From: RGIG7332 sp045580305
Lineage (GTDB): Bacteria; Bacillota; Clostridia; Oscillospirales; JAAYXM01
DNA length: 19,443 bases
NCBI GenBank assembly: GCA_045580305.1
Contig: JAZNNQ010000031.1
Location: forward strand, 1-19,443
Direction: 5' to 3'
The notes under the pieces were generated by a model that saw only the letters and a program-made list of their open reading frames with translations, ran no database searches and was not told the origin of the DNA. Positions 1 to 7,330 of this stretch are shown here, one piece after another. The position numbers and the translations under genes are program-made. Numbering within the stretch: the first letter of the stretch is position 1; each line of letters opens with the position of its first letter.

Positions 1-141
1 GCATCCTGAAAAGATGAATTTTGGATGAAGTTCAAGCTAAAAACGCCCCATAATCCTGACGGATATGGGGCGTTTTTGGTGTAGAAATTCGCCAAAAGGC
101 GCTTTTTCAGGACAATACTTCCTTGCCTGGCTGTGGCGAAT
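1..141. repeat. 141-bp interspersed repeat, copy A (inverted relative to copy B)
   Basis: Positions 1-141 are the reverse complement of 19183-19323 with one mismatch (T74 against the base pairing with 19250), so 140 of 141 bases agree. The match ends at 141/142, sixteen bases from the dapB stop codon; at the left it runs to the window edge, so it may be longer. The repeat is structured: a long terminator hairpin at 39-77, a small hairpin CGCC-AAAA-GGCG at 90-101 followed by a T run, an outer inverted pair TCCTGAAAA (4-12) / TTTTCAGGA (104-112), and AATTCGCC (86-93) / GGCGAATT (135-142) at the right edge. No coding capacity is evident. It most resembles a small dispersed intergenic element that supplies a terminator. 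That both copies lie directly behind genes and in the same sense relative to them is seen; the element class is inferred. Confidence 0.93.
39..77 (-). terminator. Bidirectional intrinsic terminator within repeat copy A (end of asd-dapA-dapB)
   Basis: The arms 39-52 and 64-77 pair over 14 bp (A5-CGCCCC core); with one bulged A at 52, the ATCC/GGAT pairs at 53-64 extend the stem to a TGAC tetraloop. Both outer arms end in five A or T, so a U tract is present in either direction. It lies about 80 bases after the dapB stop and is the only strong terminator seen for the minus-strand operon. Confidence 0.85.
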
Positions 142-157
142 TCACTTCGGTTTTTCT

Positions 158-928
158 TTATATTTTAATGAATTTGCTAACCAAGTCATCCATATTGTAG
201 AGTCCCGGTTCCTTGCATTCCGCAAGGAAAGCACCGGCTTTCACGGCACCGGAGGCAAAAACTTCGCGAGATTGAGCGGTGTGCTTGATTTCAACAACCT
301 CATCGCGACCTGCAAAAATCACCTCGTGCTCACCAACGATAGTTCCGCCGCGAATTGAGTGTAGACCAATTTCCTTGCGGTCACGCTTCTGACGAACATT
401 GTGGCGATCATATACATATTCAGCATCATAGGGGAGAGATTCCTTTAATCTGTCAGCAATCATAAGCGCTGTGCCACTGGGCGCGTCAACCTTTTGATTG
501 TGATGCTTTTCGATGACTTCAACATCAAAAGTGTCGCCTAAAATGGTAGCAGCGCGCTCGACCAACATTAAAAGCACATTTATACCGAGAGACATATTTC
601 CGGAGCGGAAAATCGGGATTTTCTTTGATGCTGCCGTAATCTCGGCAATCTGAGTCTCTGAGTGACCGGTGGTGGAAATTACAACCGGAAGCTTTTTATC
701 GATACAATAAGTAAGAAGTGACTTCAAGACCTGGGGATTTGAGAAATCGATTACCACATCGGCTTCTTCCTTAACATTGGTTATGTCATCGTATACCGGA
801 AAATCGGAAAGCTGAGCGGTATTTATGTCAAGACCTGCAACGATTTTTAAATCATCACTCTTTGAGCATATGTCGCATATGGCACGCCCCATACGGCCGT
901 TACAGCCGGAGAGTAGTATTTTTATCAT
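158..928 (-). CDS. dapB: 4-hydroxy-tetrahydrodipicolinate reductase (DapB)
   Basis: Cytosolic enzyme that reduces 4-hydroxy-tetrahydrodipicolinate to tetrahydrodipicolinate with NAD(P)H, the second committed step to diaminopimelate and lysine. The N-terminus carries a Rossmann nucleotide-binding motif (SGCNGRMGR, about residues 7-15). The family signature is present mid-protein as EKHHNQKVDAPSGTA, holding the catalytic His pair, the Lys and the DAPSGTA substrate loop. Length 256 aa is normal for the family. I start it at the ATG at 928 rather than the GTG at 937: AGGATG lies 8 nt before the ATG but abuts the GTG. It is the last gene of asd-dapA-dapB, 21 nt after dapA, and is followed after 16 nt by repeat copy A with its terminator. 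Expression should follow the lysine riboswitch upstream of asd. Identification is secure. Confidence 0.97.
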   Translation of the reverse strand: MIKILLSGCNGRMGRAICDICSKSDDLKIVAGLDINTAQLSDFPVYDDITNVKEEADVVIDFSNPQVLKSLLTYCIDKKLPVVISTTGHSETQIAEITAASKKIPIFRSGNMSLGINVLLMLVERAATILGDTFDVEVIEKHHNQKVDAPSGTALMIADRLKESLPYDAEYVYDRHNVRQKRDRKEIGLHSIRGGTIVGEHEVIFAGRDEVVEIKHTAQSREVFASGAVKAGAFLAECKEPGLYNMDDLVSKFIKI

Positions 929-949
929 CTGTAACACATCCTATGGTTT

Positions 950-1843
950 TTATTCAGCTAAAGGAACACCTGCATCCTGCATCGACTTTTTAAGAATAGC
1001 AAGATTAGCATCGGAAATCTCATATAACGGGAGTCTTAGAATGCCGTTGTCTAAGCCCATAAGCTTAAGTGCAGCCTTTACAGGAATGGGGTTAACCTCG
1101 ATAAACAGACGATCCATAAGGTCAAAATACTTAAGTGCAAGCTCGTTGCTCTCTTTGACCTTGCCTTCAAAGAAAAGCTTACAAATCTTTGACATCTCAC
1201 CGGGAAGAACATTGGCAAAAACGGAAATAACACCCTTTGCACCAAGAGCAAGCATAGGAACGGTCTGATCATCGTTACCGGACCACATATTGAGGTTGTC
1301 ACCGCAACGAGCCATAGTTTCAGCCATGAGTGAGAAATTGCCGCTTGCTTCCTTGACACCGTTGATCATCGGATGCTTTGACAGCTCATAGTATGTGTCA
1401 GCGGTAAAGGAAAGTCCGGTACGGGACGGAACATTATACAAAATAATCGGTGTGTTCAGGCGGTCAGCAAGATAGGTGTAATGAGCCGCTAAACCGCGCT
1501 GAGTTGTTTTGTTATAATAGGGAGTTGCCATAAGGAGACCGTCAACACCGTAGCTCTCAGCACATTTTGAAAGTTCAAGAGCGTAAGCTGTATCATTGCT
1601 TCCGGTACCTGCAATTACCGGTACACGACCTGCAACCTTTTTTACACAGTACTCAATAGCCTGGCAATGTTCCTCGTGAGAAAGGGTAGAGGACTCGCCT
1701 GTTGTACCGCAAATAGTGATAGCATCAATTCCACCGTTAATCTGGAATTCGATCAAATCACCAAGACGGTCAAAGTCAATTCCGGTTTCGGTAAGGGGGG
1801 TAACAATAGCAACATTAGCACCGGTAAAAACTGGAGTTTTCAT
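950..1843 (-). CDS. dapA: 4-hydroxy-tetrahydrodipicolinate synthase (DapA)
   Basis: Condenses pyruvate with aspartate semialdehyde to form 4-hydroxy-tetrahydrodipicolinate, the entry to the diaminopimelate/lysine branch. A TIM-barrel aldolase of the DapA/NanA family: GTTGESSTL at about 46-54, YNVPSRTG at 136-143 with the proton-relay Tyr136 and Arg141, and the Schiff-base lysine Lys164 in GVKEASGN. Length 297 aa is typical. The start at 1843 has AGAAAGGG about 8 nt upstream; the frame remains open further upstream, but those residues read into the asd 3' end and show no family similarity. It lies 20 nt after asd and 21 nt before dapB, clearly one transcription unit. The enzyme is often lysine-sensitive in other bacteria; that cannot be judged here. 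Confidence 0.97.
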   Translation of the reverse strand: MKTPVFTGANVAIVTPLTETGIDFDRLGDLIEFQINGGIDAITICGTTGESSTLSHEEHCQAIEYCVKKVAGRVPVIAGTGSNDTAYALELSKCAESYGVDGLLMATPYYNKTTQRGLAAHYTYLADRLNTPIILYNVPSRTGLSFTADTYYELSKHPMINGVKEASGNFSLMAETMARCGDNLNMWSGNDDQTVPMLALGAKGVISVFANVLPGEMSKICKLFFEGKVKESNELALKYFDLMDRLFIEVNPIPVKAALKLMGLDNGILRLPLYEISDANLAILKKSMQDAGVPLAE

Positions 1844-1863
1844 AAAATCAACCCTTTCTAAAA

Positions 1864-2943
1864 TTAGTCGATATATCCTTCTGCGCAAAGAAGCTCTGCA
1901 ACAAGTACAGCGCCACCTGCGGCACCGCGAAGGGTATTGTGTGAAAGACATACGAACTTAATGTCATACTGAGTATCAGGACGGAGACGGCCGATAGAAA
2001 CAGCCATACCATTTTCTAAATTGCGCTCACTTTTTGTCTGAGGACGATCGTTTTCGGTAAAGTAGTGTAAGAACTGCTTCGGAGCAGTGGGAAGGTTAAG
2101 TTCCTGCGGACGACCTTTAAAATTCTCCCAACGAGCGATAATTTCATCAAGCTCAATCTTTTTGTCGAAGGAAGCAAATACTGCAGCCATATGGCCATCA
2201 GAAACCGGAACGCGTAAGCACTGAGCAGTAATGGAAGGGGAGGTAGCATTTACAATTTCATCACCTTGAATGGTACCCCAGATCTTCATCGGTTCCTTCT
2301 CAGACTTCTCTTCTTCGCCACCAATGTATGGGATAACATTATCTACCATTTCCGGCCATCTCTCAAAGGTCTTACCGGCACCGGAAATAGCCTGATAGGT
2401 GCAAGCGAGCGCTTTGGTAATACCGAGGTCCATTAAAGGATGAAGCGCGGGAACATAACTCTGGAGTGAGCAGTTAGACTTAACGGCGATAAAGCCGCGC
2501 TTAGTACCAAGGCGTTTGCGCTGTGCAGGAATAATTTTAGCGTGATCAGCGTTGATTTCCGGAATGATCATCGGAACATCAGGAGTGCCGCGATGAGCGC
2601 TATTGTTGGAAACAACCGGGCATTCGGCCTTAGCGTAACGCTCCTCAAGGGCACGGATTTCGTCTTTTTTCATATCAACGGCACAGAATACAAAATCAAC
2701 CATACCTGCAATCTTTTCAACATCAGCAGATGCGTCCATAACGATAAGGTTTTTCATGCTCTCAGGCATAGGAGTTGTCATAGCCCAACGGTCACCGACA
2801 GCTTCCTCATATGTTTTGCCCGCGCTTCTGGGAGAAGCGGCAATTACCTTAACGGTGAACCAGGGATGGTTTTCAAGAAGGGTAGCAAAGCGCTGACCAA
2901 CCATGCCGGTACCACCGACAATTCCAACATTATATTTTTTCAT
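1864..2943 (-). CDS. asd: Aspartate-semialdehyde dehydrogenase (archaeal/fungal-type Asd)
   Basis: Reduces aspartyl phosphate to aspartate semialdehyde with NADPH, feeding lysine/diaminopimelate as well as threonine and methionine. The N-terminal dinucleotide motif is VGGTGMVGQRF (about 9-19). The catalytic cysteine is Cys158 in KSNCSLQS, followed by the conserved CTYQAISGAGK (181-191) and the general-base histidine His251 in SDGHMA. At 359 aa and with the SNCS active site it belongs to the archaeal/yeast-like Asd branch rather than the E. coli-like one. The start has an excellent Shine-Dalgarno (CCTGGAGGT) 7 nt upstream. It is the first gene of asd-dapA-dapB and sits about 175 nt behind the riboswitch terminator. 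No aspartokinase gene is present in the window. Confidence 0.96.
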   Translation of the reverse strand: MKKYNVGIVGGTGMVGQRFATLLENHPWFTVKVIAASPRSAGKTYEEAVGDRWAMTTPMPESMKNLIVMDASADVEKIAGMVDFVFCAVDMKKDEIRALEERYAKAECPVVSNNSAHRGTPDVPMIIPEINADHAKIIPAQRKRLGTKRGFIAVKSNCSLQSYVPALHPLMDLGITKALACTYQAISGAGKTFERWPEMVDNVIPYIGGEEEKSEKEPMKIWGTIQGDEIVNATSPSITAQCLRVPVSDGHMAAVFASFDKKIELDEIIARWENFKGRPQELNLPTAPKQFLHYFTENDRPQTKSERNLENGMAVSIGRLRPDTQYDIKFVCLSHNTLRGAAGGAVLVAELLCAEGYID

Positions 2944-2973
2944 TTTAATACCTCCAGGTTTTAATTTTTCTAT

Positions 2974-3001
2974 AATTTAACACTTTTGTGTGTTATGGCA
3001 A
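2974..3001 (-). promoter_or_regulatory. Possible secondary asd promoter overlapping an 18-bp palindrome
   Basis: On the minus strand TTGCCA (3001-2996), a 16-nt spacer and TAAATT (2979-2974) resemble a weak sigma-A promoter lying downstream of the riboswitch terminator. The spacer holds the palindrome TAACAC-N6-GTGTTA (2978-2995), which could be an operator. If real, it would let part of asd transcription escape lysine control. Weak, since the -10 box matches only four of six positions. Confidence 0.25.
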
Positions 3002-3117
3002 ATATTTTTTGGTGTACAATTTAAGCGATAAACCGCATGTTTTGCAGTGATACTAACAGAATAATGTCATTTTATAATATGCAGATATAAGTATAAATGT
3101 GAACAAAATTAAAAATT

Positions 3118-3149
3118 AAAAAAAGTCGGTTGAAAAACCGACCGTTTTT
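3118..3149 (-). terminator. Intrinsic terminator of the lysine riboswitch expression platform
   Basis: Read on the minus strand, GTCGGTT (3142-3136) pairs with AACCGAC (3131-3125) around a 4-nt loop and is followed by seven T (3124-3118). It lies between the L-box aptamer and asd, about 175 nt before the asd start, as expected for lysine-triggered premature termination. Upstream, 3197-3186 can pair with 3153-3142 in 11 of 12 positions; this helix touches the outer base of the terminator stem and the last base of P1 and is a candidate antiterminator. Confidence 0.9.
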
Positions 3150-3189
3150 GTAATATAATATACTAAGATATCGAAATGGGTAGAATTAC

Positions 3190-3372
3190 ATAAACGGATA
3201 GCTCTTCATCATTTTATTGATGACAGTTGCAGAGTTAATTCACCCTGCACCCAGAAAAGACATGACCGGACATATCCCTCTTCGGCGATAGTCCCTTTCA
3301 AAACAGGTCGATGAGCCCACGGTGCCCTATCTGCTTTTACTGATGATTTTCGCGCCTCTATCACTAAGATAT
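3190..3372 (-). promoter_or_regulatory. Lysine riboswitch (L-box) upstream of asd-dapA-dapB
   Basis: On the minus strand the conserved L-box landmarks occur in order: GATAGAGGCGCGAA at 3362-3349, an AGTA element shortly after, GAAAGGG, the hallmark CGCCGAAG (about 3287-3280), CTGGG, CTGTCA and finally GAGCTATCC closing P1 (GATAG 3362-3358 with CTATC 3201-3197). Spacing and order match lysC/asd leaders of Firmicutes. Lysine binding would stabilise P1 and favour the terminator at 3118-3149, switching off lysine biosynthesis. Exact ends are approximate; assignment of the class is firm. Confidence 0.94.
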
Positions 3373-3384
3373 TCAATTATAATT

Positions 3385-3413
3385 ATGGTATCATATATCA
3401 TTATCGATGTCAA
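3385..3413 (-). promoter_or_regulatory. Sigma-A promoter of the lysine leader
   Basis: A consensus -35 box TTGACA (3413-3408), a 17-nt spacer and -10 box TACCAT (3390-3385) precede the L-box by the expected distance, with a start site near 3378. The -35 box is only 30 bp from the ATG of the divergent SpoIID-like gene, so the two promoters must overlap or interleave. Confidence 0.75.
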
Positions 3414-3442
3414 CAAATTTTAACGACAAGGAGTGTGTATAA

Positions 3443-5095
3443 ATGAAGAAAATATTTTGTTTCCTTGCCTTTGTTTTAATATTTACAACTTTATGTTTTG
3501 CTGCTGAAGATAATCCTGTTTTAAGAGTTGGTCTTTATTATGATGAGGATGCTATGCCAACTGCTAATCTTCAGGTTACAAACGGCGAAGGGTATCGCTT
3601 AGGTTTTTATGACAGTACATTGACATTTATAGAAAAATACTACACAAACGCTAAGAAGATTACAATGACAAATGACCAAAATCTTTGGTATCTTGATAAT
3701 AAATTTTATACTGCTAACGCACCAAGTGGTGCAAAGGTATTGGGCGCGTATCATATTGAGTGCACGACACAGTTTAATGATTTAAGTTCCGCAAATGCAT
3801 CTCTTGCGGGATTTAAAAATCAAGGACATACCGGCTTTATTGCTTATATAAACGGTACATATCGTGTTCGTCTCGGTGCATATTCAAACACAAGTGATGC
3901 TGAAGCGGTTCGTGCTAAAATCGGCGGGACAGTCGTCGGCGCATCGAAAACTGCGGTAGGTGTATATAATACTGATACCGGTGAAATTATTTTTGAATAT
4001 GACGGAGGCGTAAGTTCATCCCTTGCTGTTAATCCGACCAAGGGCGAGGTTAATATGCCGCTGACATGGTTTAAAGCAATGAAATTCCCGGGTGCTTTCG
4101 AATATGTAAGAAACGGCGGCAATATTACTGTTGTTAATGTTGTTCCGATGCAGGACTATTTAAAGGGCGTTTTACCTTGGGAAATGTATCCCAGCGATCC
4201 GCTGGAAGCACTTAAGGCACAGGCTCTTTGCGCACGGACATATGCCTATTACAATATGGGTAAACACGGCTCTGATTTTGACATTTGTGCAGGTACTCAT
4301 TGTCAGGCGTATCGCGGTATGGAACGCGCAAATGACACAACAAATCGCGCAGTAGACGAAACTATCGGACAATATATTTTATACAACGGAAAGCCAATCA
4401 ACGCGGTTTTCCATTCATGCGACGGTGGTGCAACCGAAGATGCGAAAAATGTATGGGGTAGCGAAATTCCTTATCTTAAAGGTAAGGTTGATCCCTACGA
4501 GAAAACAGAGGAAGCATATAATGGCATCTGGTCATATGAATATACACCACAGGAACTTACCGATATATTGAATACCAAAGGCTATAGTGCGGCGCTTATT
4601 TGTAATGCAAAGGTCGAGCACACAGTACTTGGAAATGTTTTGAAGGTTACTTACACCGACATAAACGGTAAAGAGTGGGTGTTTAACCGCGAGAGGGCAA
4701 GGACCATTATAAATAGTTCTACACTTGGCAAATATACCCGCAGTCAAAGATATAATATTACCCGCAGTATTGGAACGAGTGGACCTGTTATGACGAAAGT
4801 AAATAATATTACTGAAATTAATTTGTTAGGCGGCGCTATGTGGGCCATCGGAAAAAACGGTGCTGCGCAAATTTCGGGAAGTTCTATTACAGTTATGACC
4901 GCTGACGGTATTAAGACACTTTCGGGTGGCGCTCAGACCACCGGTAGCGGTAACTTTATTATTTCCGGTCGTGGCTGGGGACACAATGTAGGTCTTAGTC
5001 AGGAGGGTGCGGCTGATATGGCAAAACTCGGCTTTAGCGCCGAAGAAATTATACACTTCTACTATACAAATGTTACTATCACTAATGAGGAATAA
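3443..5095 (+). CDS. Secreted SpoIID/LytB-domain protein
   Basis: A 550-residue exported protein with a signal peptide (MKKIFCFLAF..., cleavage near residue 21 after CFA). Residues about 125-190 look like a SPOR-type peptidoglycan-binding repeat (GFIAYINGTYRVRLGAYS). The SpoIID domain starts near 218: DYLKGVLPWEM-PSDPLEALKAQALCARTYA, where Glu247 matches the catalytic glutamate of SpoIID, then the Cys/His cluster CAGTHCQ (282-288) resembling the zinc site of clostridial SpoIID, then HSCDGG (324-329). The C-terminus has RGWGHNVGLSQEGAADMA followed by FYYTNV, the second conserved block. Family members are lytic transglycosylases acting on stem-peptide-free glycan; SpoIID itself drives engulfment. 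It is longer than typical SpoIID (about 330-380 aa), so it may be a SpoIID-like cell-wall enzyme rather than the engulfment protein. GGAG lies 9-10 nt before the start; queA follows after 4 nt. Confidence 0.9.
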   Translation: MKKIFCFLAFVLIFTTLCFAAEDNPVLRVGLYYDEDAMPTANLQVTNGEGYRLGFYDSTLTFIEKYYTNAKKITMTNDQNLWYLDNKFYTANAPSGAKVLGAYHIECTTQFNDLSSANASLAGFKNQGHTGFIAYINGTYRVRLGAYSNTSDAEAVRAKIGGTVVGASKTAVGVYNTDTGEIIFEYDGGVSSSLAVNPTKGEVNMPLTWFKAMKFPGAFEYVRNGGNITVVNVVPMQDYLKGVLPWEMYPSDPLEALKAQALCARTYAYYNMGKHGSDFDICAGTHCQAYRGMERANDTTNRAVDETIGQYILYNGKPINAVFHSCDGGATEDAKNVWGSEIPYLKGKVDPYEKTEEAYNGIWSYEYTPQELTDILNTKGYSAALICNAKVEHTVLGNVLKVTYTDINGKEWVFNRERARTIINSSTLGKYTRSQRYNITRSIGTSGPVMTKVNNITEINLLGGAMWAIGKNGAAQISGSSITVMTADGIKTLSGGAQTTGSGNFIISGRGWGHNVGLSQEGAADMAKLGFSAEEIIHFYYTNVTITNEE

Positions 5096-5099
5096 CTGA

Positions 5100-6119
5100 A
5101 TGAAAAAGAGCGATTTTTATTTTGATTTACCTGAAGAACTTATAGCGCAAACACCATTGGATAAGCGCGATTCATCGCGGCTTCTAACATTAAGTCGTGA
5201 AGACGGCGAGATTTCGCACAAGCATTTTTCGGATATATTGGATTGTCTTAATCCCGGGGATTGCCTTGTGCTTAATGATTCGCGAGTACTTCCTGCGCGC
5301 CTTATAGGTACAAGAGAGACAGGGGGTGCTGTGGAAGTCCTGCTGCTTCGTGATCTGGGTGACGGTGTTTGGGAATGTATGACACGACCTGGCAAAAAGA
5401 CACGAACCGGAACAAAACTTGTTTTTGGTGATGGTATTTTAACGGCAACGGTTATGGCTGAGGTGGAAGGAAACCGACATATAAAGTTCCACTATGAGGG
5501 GATTTTTCTCGAAATATTGGAGCGACTCGGCAAAATGCCGCTTCCGCCTTATATTCACGAACAGCTGAATGATCCCGAACGCTACCAGACTGTATATTCT
5601 CGCGCTGTCGGTTCTGCGGCGGCACCTACCGCAGGCCTGCACTTTACCAATGAGTTGCTTGACGCTATTCGTGCAAAAGGGGTAAAATGCGCCTTCGTTA
5701 CTCTACATGTAGGCCTTGGTACATTTAGACCGGTTAAAGAAGACAATATTTTGGATCATAAAATGCACAGCGAATATTTTGAAATATCAGATGAAGCAGA
5801 GACTATAATAACAGAGACAAAAAAGAATGGTGGAAGGGTTATCGCCGTTGGAACTACATCTTGCAGAACGATAGAATCGGCGACCGATGAGTTGGGAAAT
5901 TTTGTTCGCAAAAGTGGTTTTACCGATATATTTATATATCCGGGGTACAAATTCCATATACTTGATGCGCTTATTACCAATTTCCACTTGCCGGAAAGTA
6001 CGCTTATTATGCTTGTTTCGGCACTTGCAGGCAGAGATAATACTATTGCTGCATACGAGACTGCCATTAAAGAAAAATACAGATTTTTCAGCTTTGGCGA
6101 TGCTATGTTTATTTATTGA
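5100..6119 (+). CDS. queA: S-adenosylmethionine:tRNA ribosyltransferase-isomerase (QueA)
   Basis: Transfers and isomerises the ribosyl group of SAM onto preQ1 in the wobble position of GUN-anticodon tRNAs, giving epoxyqueuosine. Diagnostic blocks run the length: FYFDLPEELIAQTPL near the N-terminus, DSSRLL, NDSRVLPARL, AAPTAGLHFT, TLHVGLGTFRPV, VGTTSCRTIES and the C-terminal HILDALITNFHLPESTLIML. Length 339 aa is usual. The ATG at 5100 follows the previous stop by 4 nt and uses a GAGGA inside the end of the preceding gene, so translation is probably coupled. It is followed after 8 nt by tgt, the preceding step of the pathway. I see no preQ1 synthesis genes (queC/D/E/F) in the window, so base supply comes from elsewhere. 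Confidence 0.98.
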   Translation: MKKSDFYFDLPEELIAQTPLDKRDSSRLLTLSREDGEISHKHFSDILDCLNPGDCLVLNDSRVLPARLIGTRETGGAVEVLLLRDLGDGVWECMTRPGKKTRTGTKLVFGDGILTATVMAEVEGNRHIKFHYEGIFLEILERLGKMPLPPYIHEQLNDPERYQTVYSRAVGSAAAPTAGLHFTNELLDAIRAKGVKCAFVTLHVGLGTFRPVKEDNILDHKMHSEYFEISDEAETIITETKKNGGRVIAVGTTSCRTIESATDELGNFVRKSGFTDIFIYPGYKFHILDALITNFHLPESTLIMLVSALAGRDNTIAAYETAIKEKYRFFSFGDAMFIY

Positions 6120-6127
6120 GGTGAGTT

Positions 6128-7264
6128 ATGTTTAAACTACACAAAACCCAGGAAAGGGCACGAAGAGGTGAGTTTCTTACGCCTCACGGTGTTATTCAAA
6201 CACCAGTTTTTATGAATGTGGGCACACAAGCGGCTATTAAAGGCGCTTTGAATGCAGATGACTTGAAAAATATCCACTGTCAGGTGGAACTATCGAACAC
6301 TTATCATTTGCATCTTCGTCCCGGCTCTGATGTTATAAAAGAGCTGGGCGGACTTCATAAATTTATGAATTGGGATCGCCCTATACTTACCGACAGTGGA
6401 GGCTTTCAGGTGTTTTCACTTGCAGGACTCCGAAAAATAAAAGAAGAGGGCGTTACCTTTGCGTCTCATATTGATGGCAGAAGGGTTTTTATGGGCCCCG
6501 AAGAATCCATGCAGGTTCAATCCAACTTAGGCTCAGATATTGCGATGGCATTTGATGAGTGTATTGAAAATCCATCACCACGCGATTATGTAGAAAAGTC
6601 TTGCGCCAGAACAACAAGATGGCTTATGCGTTGTAAAGAAGAACTGGCAAGGCTTAATGCCTTGCCCGATGCTGTTAATCCCGGTCAAATGCTTTTTGGC
6701 ATAAATCAAGGTGGTACTTACGAAGATATCAGAATTGATCATATGAAAGAAATTGCCAAACTTGATTTACCGGGATACGCTATAGGCGGCTTGGCAGTAG
6801 GTGAGAGTACCGAAGATATGTATCGTATTATTGATGCAGTAGAGCCGCATATGCCAAAGGACAAGCCACGGTACTTAATGGGAGTTGGAACACCCAGCAA
6901 CATAATTGAGGCTGTCGCACGCGGTGTGGATTTCTTTGATTGTGTTATGCCGGCGAGAAATGCAAGACATGGACATCTCTACACTTGGTCTTCGGGTACA
7001 ATTAATATTAAAAACGAAAAGTATAAGTTGGACGATCAACCTATAGACCCTATATGTGACTGCCCGACTTGCAAGGCACACTCCAGAGCTTATTTAAGGC
7101 ATCTGTTCAAGGCAGATGAGATGTTGGCAATGCGACTGGCCGTTCAGCATAATCTCCATTTTTACAACACATTAATGGAGCAAATCAGAGATGCATTGGA
7201 TAATGATACATTTGATGAGTTCCGTTTAAAGTGGTCGGGTGAAATTGATAAGAGAAACTCTTAA
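6128..7264 (+). CDS. tgt: tRNA-guanine transglycosylase (Tgt)
   Basis: Exchanges guanine-34 of tRNA Asp/Asn/His/Tyr for preQ1. The general acid is Asp89 in LTDSGGFQVFSL, the base-recognition loop GGLAVGE lies at 220-226, and the nucleophile is Asp271 in FFDCVMPARNARHG. The zinc site is C310-x-C312-x2-C315 (CDCPTCK) with His341. Length 378 aa is normal for bacterial Tgt. GAGGTG sits 4-5 nt before the ATG, just inside the gap to queA. The queA-tgt pair is a conserved arrangement; together they carry out the last two base-exchange/ribosyl steps before epoxyqueuosine reduction. Confident. Confidence 0.98.
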   Translation: MFKLHKTQERARRGEFLTPHGVIQTPVFMNVGTQAAIKGALNADDLKNIHCQVELSNTYHLHLRPGSDVIKELGGLHKFMNWDRPILTDSGGFQVFSLAGLRKIKEEGVTFASHIDGRRVFMGPEESMQVQSNLGSDIAMAFDECIENPSPRDYVEKSCARTTRWLMRCKEELARLNALPDAVNPGQMLFGINQGGTYEDIRIDHMKEIAKLDLPGYAIGGLAVGESTEDMYRIIDAVEPHMPKDKPRYLMGVGTPSNIIEAVARGVDFFDCVMPARNARHGHLYTWSSGTINIKNEKYKLDDQPIDPICDCPTCKAHSRAYLRHLFKADEMLAMRLAVQHNLHFYNTLMEQIRDALDNDTFDEFRLKWSGEIDKRNS

Positions 7265-7272
7265 AATTATGC

Positions 7273-7301
7273 TTGTAATTTATTGGGAAATAGGTTATTA
7301 T
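7273..7301 (+). promoter_or_regulatory. Candidate promoter of yajC
   Basis: TTGTAA (7273-7278), a 17-nt spacer and TATTAT (7296-7301) lie in the 66-nt gap between tgt and yajC, about 30 nt before the yajC start. The -10 box matches five of six consensus bases, the -35 four. No terminator is visible after tgt, so read-through from queA-tgt is also likely. Confidence 0.45.
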
Positions 7302-7330
7302 ATATTATGAAGAAATTGGAGGTATAAACT

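Noticed and set aside
65..358. Plus-strand frame of 97 codons starting inside repeat copy A
   Set aside because: It begins in the terminator hairpin and runs antisense to dapB without a ribosome binding site.
825..1268. Plus-strand frame of 147 codons across dapB/dapA
   Set aside because: Antisense to two well-identified genes with full family motifs; no ribosome binding site and no recognisable product.
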